Positions 34,996-45,648 of a stretch of DNA of 64,000 nt are shown piece by piece. Source of the DNA: Pseudogulbenkiania ferrooxidans 2002 (GTDB lineage Bacteria > Pseudomonadota > Gammaproteobacteria > Burkholderiales > Chromobacteriaceae). Every line of letters starts with the position of its first letter. Position 1 is the stretch's first letter. A program made the position numbers and the translations under genes. The notes beneath the pieces were generated by a model, which was given only the letters and a program-made list of their open reading frames with translations, did not search any database and was not told the DNA's origin. Where the stretch lies: contig NZ_ACIS01000005.1 of the NCBI RefSeq assembly GCF_000174355.1, positions 186,001 to 250,000 on the forward strand, written 5' to 3'.

Positions 34996-36070
34996 AGAGC
35001 ACCTCGACATCGTAGTCTCCGTCGTCCCAGTCCTCGTCGTCCTCGTCGAGGTTGTCGTGCTCGGCCATTTCCTGGGGCTGGCCTTCGCCGCCCAGTACCG
35101 CGAGCAGATGCTTCATGTCATCCGGCAGCTTGGCCTTCCAGGTCATCTCCTTGCCGGTAGCGGGATGGGTCAGGGTCAGGCTGTAGGCGTGCAGCGCCTG
35201 GCGGCCCAGCGCCTTGACGGCCTCTTCGATCTCGTCCGGCATGGTGTGGCGCGGGTTGCCGTAGAGCGGGTCGCCGGCCAGCGGGTGGCGTGCTTCGCGC
35301 ATGTGCACGCGAATCTGGTGCGTGCGGCCGGTTTCCAGACGGCACTCGATATACGAGTGACTGGGGAAAGTGGCCAGCACGCGCACGTGGGTGATCGCCT
35401 GCTTACCGCCGAATTTCACCACGGCCATGCGCATGCGGTTGTGCGGATCGCGCCCGATCAGGGTCTCGATCTTGCCGTCGAACGGCACCACGCCGTCCGC
35501 GATAGCCCGGTAGATGCGTTTGACGCTGCGCGCCTGCATCTGGCGTACCAGCTCGGTCTGCGCCGGGATGGTCTTGGCCACCACCATCAGGCCGCTGGTT
35601 TCCTTGTCGAGCCGGTGCACGATGCCGGCGCGCGGCACGTGGGTCAGGGCAGGGCAGTGATGCAGCAGACCGTTGAGCAGCGTACCGGTCCAGTTGCCGG
35701 CCGCCGGGTGCACCACCAGGCCGGCAGGCTTGTTGATGATGATGATGTGATCGTCTTCGTAGACGATGGGCAGTTCAATCGCTTCCGGATGGTAGGCGAG
35801 CTGTTCTTCGGTTTGCTGGACGGCAACCTCGATGTGCTCGCCGCCCAGCAGTTTGGTTTTGGGGGCGGCAGGCTTGCCGTCCAGCAAGACGTGACCATCC
35901 TTGACCCACTGGGTCAGGCGGCTACGCGAGTAATCCGGGAGGAGTTTAGCCAGCGCCGCGTCGAGCCGCTCGCCTGCCAGAGACAGGGGAACGTCGAACT
36001 GTTGCGTCGCGGATACCTCGTTTTCAGAGATATCGCTATAATCCTCGGAGTCAAAGTAAGGATCGGTCAT
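34982..36070 (-). CDS. rluD: 23S rRNA pseudouridine synthase RluD
   Basis: A 362-residue enzyme. An S4 RNA-binding domain lies at about 30-90 (ERLDAALAKLLPDYSRSRLT, VLLDGKPA). The catalytic motif HRLDKETSGLMVVAKT has Asp155. The N-terminus is unusually acidic (DSEDYSDISENE) and so is the C-terminus (NLDEDDEDWDDGDYD). It would make pseudouridines 1911, 1915 and 1917 of 23S rRNA. Its ATG overlaps the ATG of divergent bamD by two bases (CATG), and the ribosome-binding site is poor. Confidence 0.94.
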   Translation of the reverse strand: MTDPYFDSEDYSDISENEVSATQQFDVPLSLAGERLDAALAKLLPDYSRSRLTQWVKDGHVLLDGKPAAPKTKLLGGEHIEVAVQQTEEQLAYHPEAIELPIVYEDDHIIIINKPAGLVVHPAAGNWTGTLLNGLLHHCPALTHVPRAGIVHRLDKETSGLMVVAKTIPAQTELVRQMQARSVKRIYRAIADGVVPFDGKIETLIGRDPHNRMRMAVVKFGGKQAITHVRVLATFPSHSYIECRLETGRTHQIRVHMREARHPLAGDPLYGNPRHTMPDEIEEAVKALGRQALHAYSLTLTHPATGKEMTWKAKLPDDMKHLLAVLGGEGQPQEMAEHDNLDEDDEDWDDGDYDVEVLYVRD

Positions 36071-36860
36071 GAAAAGATACGTTGCAGCAATGTTGGTGGC
36101 GCTTAGCCTCGCCGGGTGTGCTTCCAATGAGCCGTATGATGAAACACGCAGTTGGACCGTTGAAAAACTCTACGCCGAGGCAAGGGACGAGTTGAACAGC
36201 GGTAATTATACCCGTGCTGTCAAACTCTACGAAACGCTAGAGGCCCGTTTCCCTTACGGACGTTATGCCCAGCAGTCGGAAATGGACCTGGCGTACACCC
36301 ATTACAAGGACAATGAGCCGGAACTGGCCATTGCCGCGGCCGACCGTTTCATCAAGCTGCACCCGACACACCCTAACCTCGACTATGTGCTCTACCTGAA
36401 GGGTCTGGTGTATTACAACGATGATTCCGGTCTGCTGGCCAAGTGGGCAGGCCAGGACATGAGCGAGCGCGATCCGCGCGCGACGCGCGAAGCGTTTCTG
36501 GCGTTCCGCGAGCTGACCAGCCGCTTCCCCAACAGCCAGTACTCGGCCGACGCTGCCGAGAAGATGAACAAGCTGATCAAGGCGCTGGGTGGGCACGAAA
36601 TGCACGTGGCTCGCTATTACATGAAGCGTGGCGCTTACCTCGCCGCAGCCGGCCGTGCGCAGAACGTGGTAAAAGAATACGCCAACACCGGTTATCTGGA
36701 AGAGGCCCTGGCGCTGACCGTAACGGCCTACGACAAATTGGGCATGCCGCAACTGCGTGACGATGCCCGGCGCGTGCTGGAACTCAACTATCCCAAGAGC
36801 CAGTACCTCGCCAAAGGCTGGCAGACGGAAGAAATGCCGTGGTGGAAGTTCTGGAAATAA
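36069..36860 (+). CDS. bamD: Outer membrane assembly lipoprotein BamD (ComL)
   Basis: A 263-residue lipoprotein; the ATG at 36069 follows AAGGA. The leader ends LSLAGC (Cys 17). The mature chain is made of TPR-like helices (EKLYAEARDELNSGNYTRAV, YAQQSEMDLAYTHYKDNEPE, LDYVLYLKGLVYYND). BamD is the essential partner of BamA in outer-membrane protein insertion; in Neisseria the same protein is called ComL. Divergence from rluD is also seen in Neisseria. An intrinsic terminator follows. Confidence 0.95.
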   Translation: MKRYVAAMLVALSLAGCASNEPYDETRSWTVEKLYAEARDELNSGNYTRAVKLYETLEARFPYGRYAQQSEMDLAYTHYKDNEPELAIAAADRFIKLHPTHPNLDYVLYLKGLVYYNDDSGLLAKWAGQDMSERDPRATREAFLAFRELTSRFPNSQYSADAAEKMNKLIKALGGHEMHVARYYMKRGAYLAAAGRAQNVVKEYANTGYLEEALALTVTAYDKLGMPQLRDDARRVLELNYPKSQYLAKGWQTEEMPWWKFWK

Positions 36861-36887
36861 TCCGGTTCGGCCGTTTCGGTTGAAGAA

Positions 36888-36917
36888 GACGGGTCGCAAG
36901 AGCGGCCCGTTTTCTTT
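36888..36917 (+). terminator. Terminator of bamD
   Basis: ACGGGTCGC / GCGGCCCGT (36888-36896, 36901-36909, one G-T pair), AAGA loop, then TTTTCTTTG. Confidence 0.8.
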
Positions 36918-37103
36918 GTGCTATGGCGCGACGGGCGTAGCCGGCGGGGTGGGCGATGCTGCCTGGTTTTGAGAACAGGGCGCTACGGGCGGGTGCAGCC
37001 TGAACGAGGGGCCAGGTGCAGGTTTGTCGGTAGCGGGCAACGAGTTGGGTTGGACAAAAAAATGGGTCGCATCAGCGACCCATTTCATTTTCAGCCGTCT
37101 GGC

Positions 37104-37538
37104 TTAGGCTTTCGGCTCGATGCCGATGATCTTGCCATGGCTATCGTGGTGTACCACGCAGACCGAGGCGGCGCGACCGGCCAGAATCTGCTGCTCGCCC
37201 ATGCCGAAGTGGTTGGCGTAGCTTTCCAGCGTTTCCTGCTGATGGGCAGTGGCTTTCGGCTTGCGGGATGGCAGCTGCGACCACAGCAGCAGGGTGCCGG
37301 AGGTGCCCAGCAGTGCCACGACCGAATTCTCCAGCGAACCCGACGACCCGGTGCTCAGCGTCTTGGCCAGCAGTTGCTGGTAGCTGGCACCCCAGCTGGT
37401 GAGCCAGTTGGCGCCATTGACGATGGGGCGCCACAGGTACAGCCAGCCTGCCCATGCCACCGCGGTGGAAGCATTGGACAGCAAGCGCTGATGCCAGCGC
37501 AGGTGATGACGGGCGTTGATTATCAGGTTGTCAGGCAT
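37104..37538 (-). CDS. pgaD: PgaD-like exopolysaccharide biosynthesis protein
   Basis: A 144-residue membrane protein; the ATG at 37538 has AGAGGA upstream. Two hydrophobic segments sit at about 24-42 and 77-92, with a soluble tail. PgaD associates with the PgaC synthase and is stabilised by c-di-GMP in E. coli. Position as last gene of pgaBCD supports the call, since sequence conservation in this family is low. Confidence 0.8.
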   Translation of the reverse strand: MPDNLIINARHHLRWHQRLLSNASTAVAWAGWLYLWRPIVNGANWLTSWGASYQQLLAKTLSTGSSGSLENSVVALLGTSGTLLLWSQLPSRKPKATAHQQETLESYANHFGMGEQQILAGRAASVCVVHHDSHGKIIGIEPKA

Positions 37539-37561
37539 GGAGAATCCTCTTTTCGATTCGA

Positions 37562-38830
37562 TCAGGCGCGAATGCCGCGGTCCGGGCTTACCCACCGGGC
37601 ACGTTTACCTTCACCACGCAGCAGTACCTTGGGGAAGGCAACAATGGTTGAACCAATGTTAATGATCCAGAACACCAAAGGATACCAGATCATCCAGTAG
37701 TAGTTGCGTCCCAACCCTCTGTCGTAGTGGCTATCAAGCCACTTACTGACGGCAAATTGCAACAGACAGGTGGCCCCCAGGATCACACCGCTCCATTGAG
37801 GAATCAGCGGTGATCCAACATGGGGCAGCCAGCCGGTCGGCAGCAACAAACCAGCGGCCCAGATGATCACCAGAAGCAGCATCACGTAGGACCAGAACAG
37901 GCTCAGGCATAGTTCGAGCATCAATGGCCACAAATAGTTCTGGCTCGGGTGGCGAATGACATCGAGGTTCTTCAGCAGGACCTGGGCGCCGCCCATGGCC
38001 CAGCGCAGGCGCTGTTTCCAGAGGCCCTTCAGTGTTTCCGGCATCAGGATCCACACCAGGGCATTGGGCTCGAAGCGCACGTCCCAGCCGTCCCGCTGCA
38101 GCTTCCAGGTAATGTCGATGTCCTCGGTCAGCATGTCCGCGCTCCAGTAGCCCACCTGGTGCACGGCCGACTTGCGGAAGGCCGTGATCACGCCGGACAC
38201 GGTGAACAGACGGCCGAAACTGCGTTGGGCGCGCTTGATCATGCCGACGATGGAGGAGAACTCGCCAACCTGTACTCGTCCCAGTAGCGTGGAACGATTG
38301 CGAATGCGAGGGTTGCCGGTAACGGCAGCGACTTCCGGGTCCTGCACGAAATGGCGCACCATCCAGTGCGCAGCATTGCGGTCGAGGAGGGCGTCGCCGT
38401 CGATGCAGATCAGGATTTCATTCTTGGCGAGCAGGCTGCCCGCCTGCAGTGCCATGGCCTTGCCCTGGTTCTGCGCCAGGTGCACCACGCGCAGGTGGTC
38501 GTATTTGGCGGCCAGGCGGTCCAGTACTTCAGCGGTGTTGTCCTTGCTGCCATCGTTGATGGCGATCACCTCGAAGTCGGGATAGTCGGTCGCCAGGGCG
38601 TGGCTGATGGTTTCCTCTGCGTTATCCCCCTCATTGAAACAGGGGATAAGGATGCTGACCGGCGGCGTGTCCGGCAAGGGGGTGGGCTGGGTGTACGGAC
38701 CGTCCTTGCGTTCATGGCGCCAGTAAAACAGTGCGGCGCCGATCATCCACAAATAGGACATGAACAGCGGGTAGTAGAACACGAAACCCAGCAGTCCCTG
38801 CCATAGTGTTTTCAGTAATGCAATAACCAT
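37562..38830 (-). CDS. pgaC: Poly-beta-1,6-GlcNAc synthase PgaC
   Basis: A 422-residue inner-membrane GT2 glycosyltransferase. Two N-terminal spans precede the catalytic domain: PVSILIPCFNEGDNAEETI, INDGSKDN, the ICIDGDALLD metal site, MLTEDIDITW catalytic base and QRLRWAMGG product-binding motif. Three or more C-terminal spans follow. It polymerises UDP-GlcNAc into the PNAG biofilm polysaccharide. The start is 8 nt after the pgaB stop, so the genes are one operon. Confidence 0.95.
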   Translation of the reverse strand: MVIALLKTLWQGLLGFVFYYPLFMSYLWMIGAALFYWRHERKDGPYTQPTPLPDTPPVSILIPCFNEGDNAEETISHALATDYPDFEVIAINDGSKDNTAEVLDRLAAKYDHLRVVHLAQNQGKAMALQAGSLLAKNEILICIDGDALLDRNAAHWMVRHFVQDPEVAAVTGNPRIRNRSTLLGRVQVGEFSSIVGMIKRAQRSFGRLFTVSGVITAFRKSAVHQVGYWSADMLTEDIDITWKLQRDGWDVRFEPNALVWILMPETLKGLWKQRLRWAMGGAQVLLKNLDVIRHPSQNYLWPLMLELCLSLFWSYVMLLLVIIWAAGLLLPTGWLPHVGSPLIPQWSGVILGATCLLQFAVSKWLDSHYDRGLGRNYYWMIWYPLVFWIINIGSTIVAFPKVLLRGEGKRARWVSPDRGIRA

Positions 38831-38838
38831 CAGTCTGC

Positions 38839-40806
38839 CTAGTGGATGTCCGGTGCGTTCGGCTTGCTGTCCAGAACCGGCTTGAGCACGGCTGGATCCG
38901 GATGATCGCGATGCAGGTTGTCAGGGTAGTAACCGACATGGCGTACACCCCAACCATACAGGGTTCGGATGGTGTCTGCCATTTCCTGGCTCGGCACCGG
39001 TTTGTTGCTACGCCAGTCGATGGCCTGCAGTTCGAATACCACCTTGTCCATGGCATCCGGGTGCTCCTTCACTTTATCGACTATTTCGTGCAGGAAAGCC
39101 ATCGGATCGGCGGCGTTTTCCATGTACGGCATAGCCATGATGGCGGTGAAGTCGTAGTTGGCGAGCGAGTTGTCGAGCGATTGCGAGTACCACACTTCGG
39201 AGCGCGGATTGAGCGCTACGGTGGCGTAGAGATTGCGGGCCGTCTTCAATCCCGGCTGTTCCTGGCGCACGACGTCGGCCAGTTCCATGGCGAAATTGTC
39301 GAGGGTGTTGATCTTGAGGATGGTCCAGCGCCCCAGCAGATCGTCGTTGGCACGGATGTCTTCCAGCGAGGTCGGCAGGCCCCATTCCTTGTAAGTCTTC
39401 AGTGCCATCGGGCTGGCGTCTTCATAATCGGACAGCGTGACATCGTCGTGGAACAGCAAGCCCTCGAACGGTGTGGAACGGGCGAGGTCCTGGTAGATAT
39501 CTCGGATGACCTGGCGCGCGCGCGGCGAGAACGGCGACAGGCGCGGATAGCCCATGACGAGGTGGTTGGCCTTGTTGGGAAGGGTGACGACCTTGTCGTT
39601 CGCTGCAGGCTCGGTTTTCGGCAGTTCGAAGGCCAGCATCGGCATCCAGGCGTACAGGCGTTTCACCTTTGTGCGAGTACGAATCTGCCAGGCGACGCGG
39701 TTGAACAGATCGGCGCGCATCGGCAGGTGGCGGTTCGGGAAGTACACCGCGTCGGCGGCGCCGTTGCCGTCCGGGTCGGCGTAGGCTTGCAGGTAGACGG
39801 TATTTACGCCCATGGCGACGATGCGGTCGAGCAAGCGGCCCAGGTTGTGCTCCTGCTGCGCCGGATCCGGGTCGTAGATGTAGTCCAGATCGACGTGCAT
39901 GATCTTGCCCGGACGATCGTTGTCGGAGATGTTGGCTTCGCGGATGGCAAGTTCCTTGCGGAATGCGTCGAGCGTGATATTGCCCTCGATCAGGACGCGA
40001 CGCAGTGCGTGCAGCGGCGTTTGTTCGTTGTTGGCACCGTCGTCCAGCGTCATGCCGATCGGCATGCCGAGCTGGCGGGCCACGTCGCTGGACGTGCTGT
40101 TGTAGCGGCCGTACGGCCAGATCATGATGCGCGGCGCCTTGCCGGTCTGCTTGCGCAGCAGGTCGCTATTGCGCTTCAGGTCGGCGTAGATACGCTTGCG
40201 GTAGCTGGTTTCGTCTTCGTAGCGCTTGAGCTCGGGCAGGTAGCGGCGTGCCGTGGCAGCCGGCTGCATATTGCCTTGTGGGTTGGCCAGAATGCCCTCG
40301 TGCATGTTGTAGGTGTGATTGGCGATTTCCACCAGGCCGCTTTGCGTCATGGCGCGCACGTCGTCCCACATCAGCATGACGTTGCGCGGAACGGGCTTGC
40401 CTTCGAATCGCACGGTGCCGTTGGTGTCGAGCCAGTTGCCGATGAGCGCGACCACGGCCGGTGCCTTGAACATCTTCAGAACCGGGAAGGCATTGGCGTA
40501 CATCGAGCGGTAACCGTCGTCGAAGGTCAGCAACACGGCTTTTTCCGGCAGCGGCTTCTTGCCGCTGCGGTCGGCCAGCACGTCGTCCATGCTGACGAAG
40601 TGGTAGCCATTGTTCTTCAGCCAATCCATCTGGCGCACGAAATTGGTCGGCGCGACGGCAAAGGCTGGCTCGAGAGCGTCTTGTTTGTCGGCGATTTCGT
40701 GATAGGTAAGGATGGTCAGCTTGTTGTCCGGCGTGGCGGCCAGGCCAACGCTACTGAGCAGGCACAGCAAGAATCCCCACAGCAAGGGCATCAGTCGAGT
40801 GGTCAT
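38839..40806 (-). CDS. pgaB: PNAG N-deacetylase PgaB
   Basis: A 655-residue exported protein with a signal peptide (cut near GLAA-TPD). The N-terminal NodB-type deacetylase carries LTYHEIAD, LTFDDGYRSM, NHTYNMHEG and IMIWPYGRYNS. The C-terminal GH153-like domain contains HVDLDYIYDPDPAQQEHNL, MPMLAFELP and LLFHDDVTLSDYEDA. PgaB partially deacetylates PNAG to permit export. The outer-membrane porin gene pgaA, usually first in the operon, is absent upstream; the next gene is a P-II gene with its own terminator. Confidence 0.95.
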   Translation of the reverse strand: MTTRLMPLLWGFLLCLLSSVGLAATPDNKLTILTYHEIADKQDALEPAFAVAPTNFVRQMDWLKNNGYHFVSMDDVLADRSGKKPLPEKAVLLTFDDGYRSMYANAFPVLKMFKAPAVVALIGNWLDTNGTVRFEGKPVPRNVMLMWDDVRAMTQSGLVEIANHTYNMHEGILANPQGNMQPAATARRYLPELKRYEDETSYRKRIYADLKRNSDLLRKQTGKAPRIMIWPYGRYNSTSSDVARQLGMPIGMTLDDGANNEQTPLHALRRVLIEGNITLDAFRKELAIREANISDNDRPGKIMHVDLDYIYDPDPAQQEHNLGRLLDRIVAMGVNTVYLQAYADPDGNGAADAVYFPNRHLPMRADLFNRVAWQIRTRTKVKRLYAWMPMLAFELPKTEPAANDKVVTLPNKANHLVMGYPRLSPFSPRARQVIRDIYQDLARSTPFEGLLFHDDVTLSDYEDASPMALKTYKEWGLPTSLEDIRANDDLLGRWTILKINTLDNFAMELADVVRQEQPGLKTARNLYATVALNPRSEVWYSQSLDNSLANYDFTAIMAMPYMENAADPMAFLHEIVDKVKEHPDAMDKVVFELQAIDWRSNKPVPSQEMADTIRTLYGWGVRHVGYYPDNLHRDHPDPAVLKPVLDSKPNAPDIH

Positions 40807-41060
40807 CAGTCGTTTTTATATGTCGGTTTAAGTCGGGTCAGCGTAAACGGTGCCGCTAAACTCTGTGCCAGAGGCGACAGGGGCCCGGAGGGAGTCCCGG
40901 GAGGCGCGTCATTCTATCAGGAGTGGGCGCGATTGCGAGCGGGAAAATGAGTTTATGTGCAGTGCAAAAGAGGCGCTGTGGTGGAAAGGGGACGAGCTGG
41001 TTTCGTTAAGCTTGCTGTAATCGGCCTGTGCGACGGGTTGCTTGGCAAGCAGTTGAATTA

Positions 41061-41091
41061 AAAGGGATAAAGCGGGGGTTTTCCCCGCTTT
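41061..41091 (-). terminator. Terminator of the P-II gene
   Basis: AAAGCGGGG / CCCCGCTTT (41069-41077, 41083-41091); the minus strand continues TATCCCTTTT. The rest of 40807-41060 shows no feature and presumably contains the pgaB promoter. Confidence 0.7.
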
Positions 41092-41099
41092 CGCTGGGC

Positions 41100-41547
<448 letters not shown>

Positions 41548-41581
41548 TACGCGCTTTCCTGATACTTGTCGCGGGTGTCGA

Positions 41582-44500
41582 ATGTCGCACATTCTCAAGC
41601 TGCGGGGCGGTGTTGCCCTGTCCCAGTTCCGTTTGGACAAACTCCTGACCGCTGCGCGCGAGGCTGGTTTGCCTCCGCTCACGCTCAATGCCGAGTTCTG
41701 GCATTTTGTCGAAAGCGATCGGGCGCTCTCTGAAGAAGAGCAAGCGGTTCTGGCCAAGCTGATGACCTATGGCGAGCCGCCGCTCGCCACTGCCCCCACG
41801 GGCGAACTGTTCCTTGTCACCCCGCGCCTGGGAACGCTGTCACCGTGGGCTTCCAAGGCTACCGATATTGCCCAGCATTGCGGCTTGGAGGGTATTCACC
41901 GCATCGAACGCGGCACGGCCTTCCATGTCCTGCCTTCTGCGCCGCTTTCCGACGATCAGCGCCGTGTGCTGGTCGGTCTGCTGCACGACCGCATGACCGA
42001 AACGGTGCTGACCTCGCTCGACGAGGCCAATCGCCTGTTCACCCACGTGGAGCCGCAGCCGCTGACCACCGTGGACATCCTTGGCGGTGGCCGCGATGCG
42101 CTGGTGGCCGCCAACGGCGACCTAGGCCTGGCGCTGTCGCCGGATGAAATCGACTACCTGGTCGAGAACTTCACTCGCATGGGGCGTAATCCGACCGATG
42201 TCGAGCTGATGATGTTCGCTCAGGCCAACTCGGAACATTGCCGTCACAAAATCTTCAACGCCCAGTTCATCATCGACGGCGAAGAGAAGCAGAAGTCGCT
42301 GTTCCGCATGATCCGCGATACCCACGAGGCGCACCCGCAGGGCACCCTGGTGGCGTACAACGACAACGCCTCGGTGATCGAGGGTGCCGAGATCGAGCGC
42401 CTTTATCCGCAGCCGGACGGCCATCAGTACGCGTTCCACACGGAACAGACGCATATCCTGATGAAGGTGGAAACGCACAACCATCCGACTGCCATCTCGC
42501 CGTTCCCCGGCGCGTCGACCGGCAACGGCGGCGAGATCCGCGACGAAGGCGCGACCGGTCGCGGCTCGCGCCCGAAGGCGGGTCTGACCGGCTTTACCGT
42601 TTCCAACCTGAACATCCCCGGCTACAAACAGCCGTGGGAGGTATATGGCGAGGAGCAGGCCGAGTATGGTCGTCCGGGTCGCATCGCCTCGGCGCTGCAG
42701 ATCATGCTGGACGGGCCGATCGGCGGCGCTGCCTTCAACAACGAATTCGGCCGTCCGAACCTGACTGGCTACTTCCGTACCTTCGAAGAGCTGTTCGAAG
42801 GCGAGATGCGCGGTTATCACAAGCCGATCATGATCGCCGGCGGCCTGGGTAATATCCAGCATCAGCAGATCCGCAAGAACATCATCCCGGAAGGCGCTCT
42901 GCTGATCCAACTGGGTGGCCCGAGCCTGCTGATCGGCCTGGGCGGCGGTGCTGCTTCCTCGATGGATACCGGTGCCAATAGTGAAGACCTGGATTTCGAT
43001 TCGGTGCAGCGCGGCAACCCGGAAATCGAGCGTCGCTGCCAGGAAGTCATCGATCGCTGCTGGCAGCGCGGCGACAAGAACCCGATCGTGTCGATCCACG
43101 ACGTCGGTGCCGGTGGCCTGTCCAACGCCTTCCCGGAGCTGGTGAACGACGCCGGCCGTGGTGCCATTTTCGAGCTGCGCAAGGTGCACCTCGAAGAGAA
43201 GGGCATGACGCCGATGCAGATCTGGTCGAACGAGTCGCAAGAGCGCTACGTGCTGGCCATCCTGCCGCAGGACCTCGACACCTTTACCGCCATTTGCGAG
43301 CGCGAGCGCTGCCCGTTCGCGGTGCTGGGAGTGGCCACCGACGATGGCCACCTGCAGGTGCGCGACGACGTCTTCGACAACAACCCGGTGGACATGCCGC
43401 TCAACGTGCTCTTGGGCAAGCCGCCGCGCATGACGCGCGACGTGAAGAGCGTGGACGTGCCGCAACGCCAGTTCAACGCCTCGGCGTTTGATCTGCGCGA
43501 ATCCGCCTATCGCGTGCTGCGCCTGCCGTCGGTAGCCGACAAGTCGTTCCTGATCACCATCGGCGACCGCACCGTGGGCGGCATGACCGCACGCGACCAG
43601 ATGGTCGGCCGCTGGCAGGTGCCGGTGGCGGACGTGGCCGTCACCACCATGGGATTCAACACCTATCGCGGTGAAGCCATGGCGATGGGAGAGCGCACGC
43701 CTCTGGCGCTGTTCTCGGCGCCGGCCTCTGGCCGCATGGCGGTGGGTGAAGCGCTGACCAACCTGGCTTCGGCCAACGTGGGCGACCTCGGCAATGTCAA
43801 GCTGTCCGCCAACTGGATGGCCGCTGCCGGCCACCCGGGCGAAGACGCCAAGCTCTACCAGACCGTGGAAGCGCTGTCCGGCCTGTGCCAGCAGATCGGC
43901 GTGAGCGTGCCGGTGGGCAAGGACTCGCTGTCGATGAAGACGGTGTGGGAAGAAGCCGGCGAGAAGAAAGCCGTGACGGCGCCGCTGTCGCTGATCGTCT
44001 CGGCGTTCTCCCCGGTGGAGGACGTGCGCAAGACGGTAACGCCGGAACTGAAGAACGACGCCGCGACCGACCTGATCCTGATCGACCTGGGTCACGGCCG
44101 CTGCCGTCTGGGTGGTTCGGCGCTGGCGCAGGTGTGGAAGTCGATGGACGGCAAGGCGCCGGACGTGGAGAGCCCGGCCGAGCTGCAGGGCTTCTTCAGC
44201 ACCATGCAGTCGCTGCTGGCCGACCAGCTGGTGCTGGCCTATCACGACCGTGCCGACGGCGGCCTGTTTGCCACGCTGGCCGAGATGATGTTTGCCGGCC
44301 GCGTCGGGGTTACTGTCGACCTGCAGGAACTGCTGATCGAGCGCAAGAACACCCAGGCCTATCTGGACGACTTCGTGCCGCCTTCGGCGGAAGCCGCGGC
44401 GCACGGTCGCGTGATGCGCGTGCTGTTCAACGAGGAGCTGGGTGCCGTGATCCAGGTAGCCAAGGCTCACACCGCCGAGGTGATCGCCCGCTTCGTCAAG

Positions 44501-45538
44501 GCCGGTTTGGAACGCGCCCTGTTCGTGCTGGGTTCGGTGAACGGTGACGAGCGACTGGTGATCCAGCGTCAGAACGACGTGCTGCTCGACGAAAGCCGCC
44601 TCGATCTGCAGCACGCCTGGTCGGAAACCAGCTACCGCCTGCAGCGCCTGCGTGACAACCCGGCCTGCGCCGACAGCGAGTACGCCCAGCTCGACAACAC
44701 CGCTTCAGGCGGCCTGTTCGCCAAGCTGTCGTTCGACGTCGACGCCAACCCGGCGGCGCCCTTCATTGCCACCGGTGCGCGTCCGCGCATCGCCGTACTG
44801 CGCGAGCAGGGCGTGAATGGCCAGATCGAAATGGCGGCGGCGTTCACCCGCGCCGGTTTCGACGCGGTCGACGTGCACATGAGCGACATCATCGGCGGGC
44901 GCGTGTCGCTGGCCGATTTCAAGGGCCTGGCGGCCTGCGGCGGCTTCAGCTACGGCGACGTGCTGGGCGCCGGTGAAGGCTGGGCCAAGAGCATCCTGTT
45001 CAATGCCCGTGCGCGCGACGAGTTCGAAGGCTTCTTCCTGCGGGCCGACACCTTCGCGCTGGGCGTGTGCAACGGCTGCCAGATGATGTCGAACCTGTCC
45101 GGCATCATCCCGGGGGCGCAGCACTGGCCGAAGTTCCACCGCAATGCTTCCGAGCAGTTCGAGGCGCGCTTCGCCATGGTGGAAGTCACCGCTTCGCCGT
45201 CGATCTTCCTCGCCGACATGGCCGGCAGCCAGCTGCCGGTGGTAGTCAGCCACGGCGAAGGCCACGCGGTGTTCGCGGAAGGCCATCAGCCGCAGGTCAT
45301 CACCGCGCTGCGCTACGTCGACTTCGCTGGCCAGCCGACCGAGACCTATCCGCTGAACCCGAACGGTTCGCCGGAAGGCATCACCGGTGTCACCACCGCC
45401 GATGGTCGTTTCACCATCATGATGCCGCACCCGGAGCGCGTGTTCCGCACCGTGCAGAACTCGTGGCATCCGGCCGAGTGGAACGAGAACGGCGCCTGGT
45501 TCCGCATGTTCGCCTCGGCACGCAAGTGGGTGGGCTAA
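41582..45538 (+). CDS. purL: Phosphoribosylformylglycinamidine synthase
   Basis: A 1318-residue single-chain PurL of the large proteobacterial type. The N-terminal PurS-like part precedes the first synthase half ([51 protein letters not shown]). The second half has [14 protein letters not shown] and [12 protein letters not shown]. The C-terminal glutaminase carries the nucleophile [12 protein letters not shown] and the partners HGEGHA and [10 protein letters not shown]. It converts FGAR to FGAM in purine synthesis. It is a monocistronic gene with a strong terminator. Confidence 0.97.
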   Translation: MSHILKLRGGVALSQFRLDKLLTAAREAGLPPLTLNAEFWHFVESDRALSEEEQAVLAKLMTYGEPPLATAPTGELFLVTPRLGTLSPWASKATDIAQHCGLEGIHRIERGTAFHVLPSAPLSDDQRRVLVGLLHDRMTETVLTSLDEANRLFTHVEPQPLTTVDILGGGRDALVAANGDLGLALSPDEIDYLVENFTRMGRNPTDVELMMFAQANSEHCRHKIFNAQFIIDGEEKQKSLFRMIRDTHEAHPQGTLVAYNDNASVIEGAEIERLYPQPDGHQYAFHTEQTHILMKVETHNHPTAISPFPGASTGNGGEIRDEGATGRGSRPKAGLTGFTVSNLNIPGYKQPWEVYGEEQAEYGRPGRIASALQIMLDGPIGGAAFNNEFGRPNLTGYFRTFEELFEGEMRGYHKPIMIAGGLGNIQHQQIRKNIIPEGALLIQLGGPSLLIGLGGGAASSMDTGANSEDLDFDSVQRGNPEIERRCQEVIDRCWQRGDKNPIVSIHDVGAGGLSNAFPELVNDAGRGAIFELRKVHLEEKGMTPMQIWSNESQERYVLAILPQDLDTFTAICERERCPFAVLGVATDDGHLQVRDDVFDNNPVDMPLNVLLGKPPRMTRDVKSVDVPQRQFNASAFDLRESAYRVLRLPSVADKSFLITIGDRTVGGMTARDQMVGRWQVPVADVAVTTMGFNTYRGEAMAMGERTPLALFSAPASGRMAVGEALTNLASANVGDLGNVKLSANWMAAAGHPGEDAKLYQTVEALSGLCQQIGVSVPVGKDSLSMKTVWEEAGEKKAVTAPLSLIVSAFSPVEDVRKTVTPELKNDAATDLILIDLGHGRCRLGGSALAQVWKSMDGKAPDVESPAELQGFFSTMQSLLADQLVLAYHDRADGGLFATLAEMMFAGRVGVTVDLQELLIERKNTQAYLDDFVPPSAEAAAHGRVMRVLFNEELGAVIQVAKAHTAEVIARFVKAGLERALFVLGSVNGDERLVIQRQNDVLLDESRLDLQHAWSETSYRLQRLRDNPACADSEYAQLDNTASGGLFAKLSFDVDANPAAPFIATGARPRIAVLREQGVNGQIEMAAAFTRAGFDAVDVHMSDIIGGRVSLADFKGLAACGGFSYGDVLGAGEGWAKSILFNARARDEFEGFFLRADTFALGVCNGCQMMSNLSGIIPGAQHWPKFHRNASEQFEARFAMVEVTASPSIFLADMAGSQLPVVVSHGEGHAVFAEGHQPQVITALRYVDFAGQPTETYPLNPNGSPEGITGVTTADGRFTIMMPHPERVFRTVQNSWHPAEWNENGAWFRMFASARKWVG

Positions 45539-45555
45539 GCCCCCGGCAATCAGAC

Positions 45556-45584
45556 AAAACGGACGCTTCGGCGTCCGTTTTTTA
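45556..45584 (+). terminator. Terminator of purL
   Basis: An 11-bp perfect stem (AAAACGGACGC / GCGTCCGTTTT) with a stable TTCG tetraloop, followed by TTTT. Confidence 0.9.
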
Positions 45585-45648
45585 TGCGCGGGTTGAACCG
45601 CTGGGCGGCACGCGGCGGAACGCCCTGATGCCACGGCGGTTTAGCGCC

